A DNA stretch of 5,492 nucleotides, from positions 1-5,492 of the forward strand of contig JBJXFK010000294.1 of assembly GCA_046155505.1 (NCBI GenBank). Reading direction: 5' to 3'. Both the position numbers and the translations under genes were made by a program. Of this stretch, positions 1 to 5,399 are shown in pieces; position 1 is the stretch's first letter; every line of letters begins with the position of its first letter. Below the pieces are notes generated by a model. The model did no database searches, was not told the DNA's origin, and was given only the letters and a program-made list of their open reading frames with translations. This stretch comes from JBJXFK01 sp046155505 (lineage in GTDB: Bacteria; Planctomycetota; Phycisphaerae; UBA1845; Fen-1342).

Positions 1-543
1 CGCGATGACCGGCTCCAGCGCCACGACATCCGCAACTGCATCGTCCAAGGCGGCTTCCCCGGCGAGAACTTCGACATCGACCCGCGGTTCCGCGACCTCA
101 TCGGCCCCGACGGCATCGCGGGGACCATCGACGACGATCTCCGCCCCATCCCCGGCGGCCCCGCCGTCGATCACGGCAACAGCTCGTTCGTCCCGCGCGA
201 TCTGGCCGACATCGACAACGACGGCGACACGATCGAGCGCCTGCCCATCGATCTCGCCGGCAACGTGCGCATCGCAGACGATCCGTTCTCGGCCGACGGC
301 CCTTTCGGTACGCCGCCAAATGTCGACATCGGTGCCTTCGAGGTGAACCGTCCGTGCGAGATCGTCGGCGACAATGATGCCGACGGCGATGTCGATCTCA
401 CAGATCTTTGCTACACGCTCCACCACTACGGCACGCCCTCCGGACGCATCCTCGGTGATGGAGATTTGGATCAGGACGGCGACGTCGATCTGATCGATCT
501 CGCCGGGCTGCTGGTGAACTTCGGCATGAACTGCGAGTCGTAG
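1..543 (+). CDS. C-terminal part of a secreted beta-helix/choice-of-anchor protein with a dockerin-like EF-hand pair (5' truncated)
   Basis: The reading frame is open from the first base to a TAG stop at 541-543, giving 180 residues with no start in the window, so the N-terminus lies outside. Residues 13-30 (NCIVQGG, then FDIDPRF) look like the last turns of a right-handed parallel beta-helix. Residues 36-60 (GPDGIAGTIDDDLR, then GPAVDHGN) and 82-114 (PIDLAGN, then VDIGAFE) match the wording typical of planctomycete 'choice-of-anchor Q' secreted proteins. Two calcium-loop motifs of the form DxDxDGxxxxxD follow at residues 124-135 and 155-166, with every acidic ligand position filled, as in dockerin type I repeats. 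The protein then ends in NFGMNCES. Known: such tails occur on large extracellular proteins of Planctomycetes. Inferred: exported, calcium-stabilised, probably surface or extracellular. The partner (a cohesin?) and the substrate are unknown. The next gene is convergent, 17 bp away. Confidence 0.85.
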   Translation, partial: RDDRLQRHDIRNCIVQGGFPGENFDIDPRFRDLIGPDGIAGTIDDDLRPIPGGPAVDHGNSSFVPRDLADIDNDGDTIERLPIDLAGNVRIADDPFSADGPFGTPPNVDIGAFEVNRPCEIVGDNDADGDVDLTDLCYTLHHYGTPSGRILGDGDLDQDGDVDLIDLAGLLVNFGMNCES

Positions 544-560
544 CGCGGCGGGGCGGCGGA

Positions 561-2102
561 TCAGGGCTGATCGACGAGCGCAATCCGCTCCCCGCCATAA
601 TCCAGTACCAGCCGAAACTGCTTCAACATCGGCCCGCCGATTACGCCCGCCGCATACGGCGTACCAAAGACGCCGCGCGGCTCGGCGGCGAAACTCGCGT
701 CGATGTCCTCAAACTCGCGCCCCGCGAGCTCAATCGATTTCAGCTTGCCGCGCATCATCGGCGTCGTGCCACCCACCCCGCCCGATTGCGACGCCGTCGT
801 CTCGCGCCCGTCGAGCAGTTTGAACTTCTCCACCGCCGGATGGTTAAACGTCATGCCGACATTTGAACCCGTATCGAGCGTGATCAACCCCCGCTGCCCC
901 TCGAACACGGCCTCTATCGCCGGCACGCGCCCGAGCATCGTGATCGGCTCCCACTTGCCGCTCTTCAGTTCAAACTTGCCCGGCTCGTGCAACGCGATGG
1001 TCCCGTCGGCAAGGCTCATCTCGGCCACGCACCGCGCGATGAAGTCATAGCCCACCACGCCCGCGATCTTGCGCCCCAGCGGCACCGTCAAAAACGCCAG
1101 ATCGATCGCAATCACCACCGGCTCGCGCAGCGTCACCGGACCCAGCTCAATCGTCTTCAACCGATGCATCGGCGACGGCTTGGCACCGCCGGTGCCCTTC
1201 GCCGCGATCGTCGCCAGCGCAGGCAGGGCGAGTTCGTCCGCGACCGATTGATCCAGCACGCAAATGCCCGCGCCCGTATCGAAAATGAACCAGCCCAACT
1301 CGCGACCGTCGATTAGCGGCTGCACCAGCAAGTGACCGGTCGGCGCACGCTCGACGACCAGCGCCGCCGGCTTGTCCGCCGCGAACGCGATGTCATCACC
1401 CGCGCGCGGCGGAATCTGAAACGGCGAACGGACAAACACGGGCGCGGCGCTCACCGCGTCGATGTCGGTCACCGTCGCATCGCTTCCCGCCGAGGCGCTG
1501 CCTACGCGCGCCGGAATTTTCATTCCGCCGAAGTCGTGCCATCGCTCGATCGAGAGCGCCTGCCGCTCGTGAATTTTCGCGCCGTATGTCCAGCGAATCG
1601 GCAGCGCGGCCCGCTCGTCGATCTCGACGGTGCCCGTTTCAAATCCGTCGCGCAGCTCGAATCCCAGCGTCACTCGCGCCGCCGATTCGTCGCGCGACAC
1701 CGACGTAAACCGCAGCGGCGAATCCTTCGCCAGCCACGCGCCACTCATCACCGCCGCCTCGATCCGCTGCTCGTTCCGCTCGCCCGCGGCCAGCACACGC
1801 GACCAACCGGAGAATTCACTGCGCCACGCAACCTGACCATCCCAACCCGTGTCATATGGAATCGGTCCGGCCATCTTGCGCACATACTCGCCGCGATTGC
1901 CGATAGAGCCGCTTAGCGTCACATCATTGCCGAGAAATCGCCCCTTGCCACTAAATTGCAAGCCGGTCGCCTGTGCCGCCATGCGCTCATACCCAATCGC
2001 CGCCCGCACGCGGCTCAGCACCTCATCGACGGTCGGCTGAGCGAACGCTTGCACGACGCACACGACCGCGAGAGCCAGCGCCGAAACGCGATTGCGAACC
2101 AT
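561..2102 (-). CDS. Secreted bilobed aspartic protease (two retropepsin-like lobes) with a LolA-like N-terminal domain
   Basis: This is a protein of 513 or 514 residues; numbering here is from the GTG at 2105-2103. Residues 1-22 form a signal peptide with a short Arg-containing head, a hydrophobic core and an AFA/Q cleavage site. Residues about 24-235 are beta-rich (GYERM, YDTGWDG, VAWRSEFSG) and resemble the LolA-like domains found before proteases in Planctomycetes and Acidobacteria; this is inferred. The catalytic part has two lobes. The first has FIFDTGAG with DTG at 276-278, followed by VVGYDFI at 350-356. The second has LITLDTGS with DTG at 411-413, followed by GVIGGPML at 487-494. Both catalytic aspartates are intact, so the two lobes could form one pepsin-like active site. 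It probably acts in the periplasm or outside the cell; the substrate is unknown. The ATG at 2102-2100 is preferred because GGAG at 2113-2110 lies 7 nt upstream; the GTG would have only 4 nt. The start overlaps the regulator's TGA as TGATG, indicating translational coupling. Confidence 0.88.
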   Translation of the reverse strand: MVRNRVSALALAVVCVVQAFAQPTVDEVLSRVRAAIGYERMAAQATGLQFSGKGRFLGNDVTLSGSIGNRGEYVRKMAGPIPYDTGWDGQVAWRSEFSGWSRVLAAGERNEQRIEAAVMSGAWLAKDSPLRFTSVSRDESAARVTLGFELRDGFETGTVEIDERAALPIRWTYGAKIHERQALSIERWHDFGGMKIPARVGSASAGSDATVTDIDAVSAAPVFVRSPFQIPPRAGDDIAFAADKPAALVVERAPTGHLLVQPLIDGRELGWFIFDTGAGICVLDQSVADELALPALATIAAKGTGGAKPSPMHRLKTIELGPVTLREPVVIAIDLAFLTVPLGRKIAGVVGYDFIARCVAEMSLADGTIALHEPGKFELKSGKWEPITMLGRVPAIEAVFEGQRGLITLDTGSNVGMTFNHPAVEKFKLLDGRETTASQSGGVGGTTPMMRGKLKSIELAGREFEDIDASFAAEPRGVFGTPYAAGVIGGPMLKQFRLVLDYGGERIALVDQP

Positions 2103-2704
2103 CACGATTCTCCATTGGGGTCGGGCACATCCGCACGCGGATTCGGCGGCGTCGGTGCCCAGACGTACGTGAAAGAGCGCAGCCGCCTGCCCGGCCCCGG
2201 TCGCGCGCTCGCCAAAATCTCCGATATCTCGCGCAGTTTGCGGTTGATCCGTTGATGCTCGACGGGTGTCACCCAGCCTTTGGCCCGACTGCTCCAGATC
2301 GGATGTTCGAGCCCCTCCGATGTCGCATCGGGATCGGCGAATGCACGCGTCAAGTCGCGCAGGCCAAGCCGGATCGCGGCGCTCATCACGCGCGAAACCA
2401 ACTTGCGCGACGCGGTCGCCATGCGAATTCGAAACGGGCGACCGGGTACGTCATACACCGCGGCAACGTGCCGCCCATCCCGGCGCGGCTCGCGCTCGAT
2501 CAACAGTCCGACCTTTCGCAGCGCACGTACATGAAAATACAACCCGTCGGCGGGGCGGCCGAGATAGCGCCCGATGTCCGCCATCGACGACGGCCCGGCC
2601 GAAATCACCACATCGATGATCTCCTGCCGCACCGGCGAGACAATCGCCCGCAATTGCACCGGCGAATCGAATAGAAACCCGCGTTGCTTCACTCGCTTGC
2701 TCAC
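2102..2704 (-). CDS. Winged helix-turn-helix (ArsR-like) transcriptional regulator
   Basis: A DNA-binding regulator of 200 residues from the GTG at 2704-2702. Residues 26-35 (RQEIIDVVIS) form a helix. Residues 40-68 (starting SMADIGRYLG, with YFHVRALRKVGLL at the end) form the helix-turn-helix, and 69-88 (REPRRDGRHVAAVYDV) form the wing. This order matches ArsR-like winged-helix proteins. No metal-binding cysteine pair is present, so metal sensing is not suggested. The remaining C-terminal half, about 110 residues, is not recognised. An in-frame ATG at 2779-2777 has GGAGG only 3 nt upstream and would give 225 residues. I reject it because the added segment holds a consensus promoter and uses codons foreign to this GC-rich genome (ATT, TTT, TAT, TGT). 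GTG at 2692-2690 is another option. With the chosen start the mRNA may be leaderless. The stop overlaps the protease start, so the protein plausibly controls that operon, including itself. Family call is firm; target and ligand are unknown. Confidence 0.82.
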   Translation of the reverse strand: MSKRVKQRGFLFDSPVQLRAIVSPVRQEIIDVVISAGPSSMADIGRYLGRPADGLYFHVRALRKVGLLIEREPRRDGRHVAAVYDVPGRPFRIRMATASRKLVSRVMSAAIRLGLRDLTRAFADPDATSEGLEHPIWSSRAKGWVTPVEHQRINRKLREISEILASARPGPGRRLRSFTYVWAPTPPNPRADVPDPNGES

Positions 2705-2735
2705 AATTGAAAAATAACACACAAATTCAATCGTG
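2702..2735. promoter_or_regulatory. Inverted repeat bracketing the -10 box: candidate operator
   Basis: CACAATTGAA (2702-2711) and TTCAATCGTG (2726-2735) form an inverted repeat with 9 of 10 positions paired, separated by 14 bp. One arm covers the predicted transcription start and the other overlaps the -35 box, so bound protein would block the promoter. Arm centres are 24 bp apart, a little over two helical turns, which fits a dimer or dimer pair of a winged-helix protein. Autoregulation by the adjacent regulator is inferred; it could also be a chance feature of an AT-rich stretch. Confidence 0.4.
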
Positions 2736-2739
2736 TCAA
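2711..2739 (-). promoter_or_regulatory. Sigma70-type promoter of the regulator-protease operon
   Basis: On the minus strand a perfect -35 box TTGACA (2739-2734) is followed by a 17-nt spacer and a -10 box TATTTT (2716-2711, four of six consensus bases). The stretch is strikingly AT-rich compared with its surroundings. The expected transcription start, about 7 nt past the -10, is near 2704, which is the first base of the proposed GTG start codon. This predicts a leaderless or nearly leaderless transcript. Confidence 0.65.
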
Positions 2740-2834
2740 GCGGGGCGTCAAGTCTACAGAGGACCGCGCCGAGGAGCATCGACCTCCGGCCGGTGCGAAC
2801 AAAATTCGCCGCAGCGCTCTCGCCGCAGATTCAG

Positions 2835-2904
2835 TTCTGTGCAAATCCGTGAATTCCGCAGCAATTTCTTTCCTTCTCTCTGTGCCCTCGGTGACCTCTG
2901 TGGC
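2835..2904. repeat. Degenerate 9-nt periodic GTG-type intergenic repeat
   Basis: Three exact-length 9-nt units lie head to tail: CTCTGTGCC (2878-2886), CTCGGTGAC (2887-2895) and CTCTGTGGC (2896-2904). To their left is a looser series with the same rhythm: TCTGTGCAA (2836-2844), ATCCGTGAA (2845-2853) and TTCCGCAGC from 2854. I recognise this style from intergenic DNA of planctomycete and verrucomicrobial genomes, where it recurs in many copies; that is recollection and was not checked. Its function is unknown. Confidence 0.6.
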
Positions 2905-3000
2905 TCTCCCCTCTTCGCCCGCCCTATGCCCCGCTCATGAAGGTCATCCCCACCAGACTCGACCAACGCCTACGACTCAATCGTCGGTGGCCTACCACCG

Positions 3001-3031
3001 TTGACGTCCGACCGGGGTATCGTCCAATAAT
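3001..3031 (+). promoter_or_regulatory. Candidate promoter for the DUF192 lipoprotein gene
   Basis: TTGACG (3001-3006, five of six to the -35 consensus) is followed by a 19-nt spacer and AATAAT (3026-3031, five of six to the -10 consensus). The spacer is longer than ideal. Transcription would start near 3038 and give a leader of about 177 nt. It is the best two-box match on the plus strand in this intergenic region. Confidence 0.35.
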
Positions 3032-3159
3032 TCCCCTGAATTCACGCAATCCGTCCCAGATGGTCAACAAAATGTCGCGCAACAACACCAATCTGGCATC
3101 TCGCACCACCGCGCGTATTCCCGCACAAGCCCGCCCCAGCCGACCCGCCCCCGCGCCGG

Positions 3160-3165
3160 TACAAT
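3160..3165 (+). promoter_or_regulatory. Alternative -10 box for the DUF192 gene
   Basis: TACAAT matches the -10 consensus at five of six positions and stands out in a very GC-rich stretch about 50 bp before the gene. No -35 box is visible at the right distance (CAGCCG at 3137-3142). It would give a leader of roughly 43 nt. Confidence 0.25.
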
Positions 3166-3202
3166 CCACCCCAGCAGCTCGCACCCTCGCGAGGCGGCCA
3201 CC

Positions 3203-3208
3203 AAGGAG
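3203..3208 (+). promoter_or_regulatory. Ribosome binding site fixing a GTG start
   Basis: AAGGAG lies 6 nt upstream of the GTG at 3215-3217. This strong, well-spaced Shine-Dalgarno site decides the start of the DUF192 gene in favour of GTG over the internal ATG at 3239. Confidence 0.85.
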
Positions 3209-3214
3209 TTCGTC

Positions 3215-3781
3215 GTGCGCGGAAAATTTGCAGCAATCATGCTCAGTGCGGCGGCGATCACGCTGCTGCCCAGCGGGTGCATCGGGAGTACCACAGTGAC
3301 GGGCGACGAACCTAGTTCCGAACTCCTCGCCCGCCGTCAGATTCCGCTCACGCAGCTCAAAACCGACAACATACAGGTTCAAAAAGCGGCCGACGATGAC
3401 GCCGACTCGCCCACCACGCTGCCTGCGCACCCGTTCCGCGTTTGGCTCGCGCTCGATTCGAGCCAGCAAGCCGAGGGGCTGATGTTCGTCCCCACGACCG
3501 AAATCGCCGACGACCAGGGCATGCTCTTCGTCTTCGACGACGAGTCGGTCCGAGGCTTCTGGATGCGCAACACCGTCGCCCCGCTCGATATCGCCTTCGC
3601 CCGCCGCAACGGCAAGATCGTCGCCATCCACACCATGCCCCCGCTCACGCTTCGCTCTTTCTCATCCTTCGAGCCGGCCATGTTTGCGCTCGAAGTGAAA
3701 GCGGGCACATTCGAACGCCTCGGCATCGTCGAAGGCGACACGCTCGTCATCCCCGACAGCGTATTCAAGGCAACCCCATAA
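3215..3781 (+). CDS. DUF192-domain predicted lipoprotein
   Basis: A 188-residue protein starting at GTG. The N-terminus has a basic head (MRGK), a hydrophobic segment (residues 5-19) and a lipobox-like PSGC with Cys22, so it is probably a lipoprotein. The -3 position is Pro instead of the usual Leu/Val/Ile, so lipid attachment is likely but not certain. Residues 23-70 form a polar, Asp/Thr-rich linker. Residues about 74-180 match DUF192 (Pfam PF02643): AEGLMFV at 86-92, GMLFVFDDE at 102-110, FWMRNTVAPLDIAF at 115-128, the proline pair at 142-143 and ALEVKAG at 158-164, ending in GDTLVIP. The domain is complete and of normal length of about 110 residues. Its biochemical role is not established; many members are small exported proteins. 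The phosphatase gene follows 72 bp downstream on the same strand and may share its transcript, but I see no functional link. Confidence 0.9.
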   Translation: MRGKFAAIMLSAAAITLLPSGCIGSTTVTGDEPSSELLARRQIPLTQLKTDNIQVQKAADDDADSPTTLPAHPFRVWLALDSSQQAEGLMFVPTTEIADDQGMLFVFDDESVRGFWMRNTVAPLDIAFARRNGKIVAIHTMPPLTLRSFSSFEPAMFALEVKAGTFERLGIVEGDTLVIPDSVFKATP

Positions 3782-3792
3782 GTCGTCGAAAC

Positions 3793-3843
3793 CTCGGCTG
3801 AGCGACGGGCCGCACATCGCGGCCCCGCGCAAATTCAGCCGAG
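3793..3843 (+). promoter_or_regulatory. Nested hairpins in the gap before the phosphatase gene
   Basis: Two perfect inverted repeats are nested. The outer one is CTCGGCTGA (3793-3801) with TCAGCCGAG (3835-3843). The inner one is GGGCCGC (3807-3813) with GCGGCCC (3819-3825) around a 5-nt loop. Together they cover nearly the whole gap between the two genes, and the outer 3' arm runs into the purine-rich stretch (3841-3849) that would serve as the phosphatase ribosome site. There is no T-run, so a classical terminator is unlikely; a translation-masking, processing or Rho-related element is possible. Confidence 0.5.
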
Positions 3844-3853
3844 ACGAAGACGC

Positions 3854-5029
3854 ATGGCCAAGCGCGAGCAGCCGATCATTGACATCCTCGACTCCGGCGA
3901 CGCGCGGGTTGACGCCATCACCGCACTGCTTGATCGCCGCGGCTTCGCGTCGCAACGTCGCGCGATCGGCGCGCCCGCCGCCAAACGCAAACCCGCCGTT
4001 GCACTCATCATTCGCGGCGAAGGCTGCGACGCCGCCATCGACGAAGCCGCCACGCGCCTGCACGCCGACGGTGTCAAGCCCGTCATCTGGGGCGTGCCCG
4101 ACGGCTTCACGCTCGCCGACGGCACGCGCGTACACGCCTGCCCCGCCGATGCCGGCGTCGAGGAAGTCGCCGGCGTCATCGCCGCCGCGGCCAGCTACGT
4201 TCCGATCGTCAGCCGCCTGGAAAAAGAAATCTCGCAACTCGAACGCGTCGGCCAGCAGCTCGCCCGCTACTTCGAAGACGTCGACAACGAAATGCGCCTC
4301 GCGGGTCGCCTGCAACGCGACTTCCTCCCCCAGCGCCCGCCGAAATTCCCCGGCGTGAAATTCGCCCACGTCTATCGCCCCGCATCTTGGGTCAGCGGCG
4401 ATCTGTTCGACATCATCAAACTCGACGCCCAACACGTCGGTATGTTCATCGGCGACGCAATGGGCCACGGCGCGTCTGCCGCGCTGCTGACGATGTTCGT
4501 TCGCCGCTCGCTGCAAACGCACCGCGACGGTCCGCCGATCGAAATCGTTTCACCCGATCTGGCGATCGCCGGCCTGCACACCGAGCTGGAAAAACAGGAA
4601 TTGCCGCACTCGCAATTCGTCACCGCGGCCTACGCTGTTCTCAACGCCGCGACGCGCGAGCTGCGCTGCGCTCGCGGCGGACACCCGTTCCCGCTGCGCG
4701 TCAGCCCGAGCGGCGAAATCAGCGAAATCACGCCCGACGGCGGCCTGCTCGGCATTTGCGGCCTACCTGCGGAGTTCGGCTTGCAGACGTTGACGCTCGA
4801 AGTCGGCGAGAAGGTGCTGTTTTACACCGACGGCCTCGAAGAACTGTTCATCAAACGCCGCAACAGCGAAGGCCTCGCCACCGAGTTCGGCCCCGAGCTG
4901 TGCGAGTGGGCTAAGCAGGATGTAGACGGCTTCTGTCGCACACTCGAACAAGCCCTCGACGGCCAAGAAGGCTCGCTGAATCCGGCGGATGATGTAACCG
5001 TCGTGGGCATGCAAATCACCGCCCCGTGA
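3854..5029 (+). CDS. PP2C/SpoIIE-type (RsbU-like) serine phosphatase with degenerate receiver-like N-terminus
   Basis: A 391-residue cytoplasmic protein. Residues 1-112 alternate beta strands and helices like a response-regulator receiver (strand IIDIL at 8-12, strand PAVALIIR at 47-54, strand KPVIWG at 75-80), but the phospho-acceptor Asp expected after the third strand is missing (the segment reads LIIRGEG). Residues 115-160 form a charged helical, probably coiled-coil linker (LEKEISQLERV) ending in LQRDFLPQ, which typically precedes the catalytic domain. Residues 165-388 are the SpoIIE/PP2C domain with metal-binding Asp in SGDLFD (D183), IGDAMGHG (D201), YTDGLEE (D326) and NPADDVTVV (D379/D380). 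All are present, so activity is expected. Known: relatives dephosphorylate STAS anti-anti-sigma proteins in partner-switching control of sigma factors. No STAS or anti-sigma gene is in the window. The ATG at 3854 is preceded only by weak purine-rich sequence (GAAG, 4 nt away). It could be co-transcribed with the DUF192 gene. Confidence 0.92.
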   Translation: MAKREQPIIDILDSGDARVDAITALLDRRGFASQRRAIGAPAAKRKPAVALIIRGEGCDAAIDEAATRLHADGVKPVIWGVPDGFTLADGTRVHACPADAGVEEVAGVIAAAASYVPIVSRLEKEISQLERVGQQLARYFEDVDNEMRLAGRLQRDFLPQRPPKFPGVKFAHVYRPASWVSGDLFDIIKLDAQHVGMFIGDAMGHGASAALLTMFVRRSLQTHRDGPPIEIVSPDLAIAGLHTELEKQELPHSQFVTAAYAVLNAATRELRCARGGHPFPLRVSPSGEISEITPDGGLLGICGLPAEFGLQTLTLEVGEKVLFYTDGLEELFIKRRNSEGLATEFGPELCEWAKQDVDGFCRTLEQALDGQEGSLNPADDVTVVGMQITAP

Positions 5030-5043
5030 TACTTCGACGCTGC

Positions 5044-5224
5044 TTTGTGGGAAAGGTTTCCCAACCCGCCTTTGTGGAACAGGTTTCCAAGTTGTCTTTG
5101 TGGGACAGGTCTCCAACCTGTCTTTGTGGGACAGGTTTGCAACCTGTCTGTGCGGGTTTCACAACCCGCCTTCGTGGGACAGGTTTCCAACCTGTCTGCG
5201 TAGTGCGGGTTTCCCAACCCGCAC
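5044..5224. repeat. Array of seven related short palindromic units
   Basis: Units begin at 5044, 5071, 5097, 5123, 5149, 5171 and 5197. Most are 26 bp: a TTTGTGGG-like head followed by a hairpin. Clear stems are GACAGGT/ACCTGTC at 5104-5122, 5130-5148 and 5178-5196 (7-bp arms, 5-nt loop), GCGGGTT/AACCCGC at 5152-5169, and GTGCGGGTT/AACCCGCAC at 5203-5224 (9-bp arms). The first unit has GGGAAA/TTTCCC (5049-5062) and the second (5071-5096) is degenerate. I recognise this style as an interspersed intergenic repeat in planctomycete genomes; that is from memory. The array begins 15 bp after the phosphatase stop. Confidence 0.85.
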
Positions 5225-5228
5225 TCGC

Positions 5229-5298
5229 CGCTCGCACAGCGAGCGCGTGCTATGGGCTTCCAGCCCGTTCTGGTGTAACGCGGGCGTCCTCGCCCGCG
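5229..5298. repeat. Three further GC-rich hairpins with different stems
   Basis: Perfect inverted repeats occur at 5229-5245 (CGCTCGC/GCGAGCG, 3-nt loop), 5254-5266 (GGGCT/AGCCC, 3-nt loop) and 5279-5298 (CGCGGGCG/CGCCCGCG, 4-nt loop). They continue the hairpin tract but lack the TTTGTGGG head. The last two share a TCC in their loops with units of the main array. Confidence 0.7.
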
Positions 5299-5399
5299 AC
5301 CGTATTTCCGACCAATCCGATCCCCCGAGCGCGTGCCTGCGCGCGGCTCACGCCAGTCGCGCCGCTCGTCCCGCAATCCGGCTCGAAGCGCGTCCGGCT

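Larger units (their letters stand above)
2705..3214. other. Divergent intergenic region of about 510 bp
   Basis: This stretch separates the leftward regulator from the rightward DUF192 gene. It holds the regulator promoter and inverted repeat at its left end, a 9-nt periodic repeat at about 2835-2904, a small hairpin at 2985-3000 and two candidate rightward promoters. Open frames that cross it on either strand have no recognisable protein features and look like by-products of high GC content. No RNA gene was recognised. The piece 2905-2984 shows nothing I can interpret. Confidence 0.6.

Noticed and set aside
559..572. Inverted repeat GATCA/TGATC between the convergent genes, a possible shared terminator
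   Set aside because: Only 5-bp arms, no T-run on either strand, and it overlaps the protease stop codon; too weak to call.
2702..2779. ATG at 2779 as the regulator start, with GGAGG upstream
   Set aside because: Spacing is only 3 nt, the extra 25 residues use atypical AT-rich codons, and the segment contains a consensus promoter; kept as an alternative only.
2924..3631. Long open frame of 235 codons on the minus strand across the DUF192 gene
   Set aside because: It is antisense to a gene with a clear domain, signal sequence and ribosome site; its peptide shows no family features and reflects GC-rich codon bias.
3662..4522. Open frame of 286 codons on the minus strand across the phosphatase gene
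   Set aside because: Antisense shadow of a conserved catalytic protein; composition (Asp/Gly/Ala-rich) is the mirror of the coding strand.
5044..5224. CRISPR array
   Set aside because: Units are contiguous or separated by a few bases, they vary in sequence, and there are no unique spacers of uniform length and no cas genes.
4822..5376. Minus-strand open frame of 184 codons with repeated ETCPTK/NLSHK words
   Set aside because: The repeats are palindromic DNA units read in frame and the frame runs into the phosphatase gene antisense; no plausible start signal or domain.
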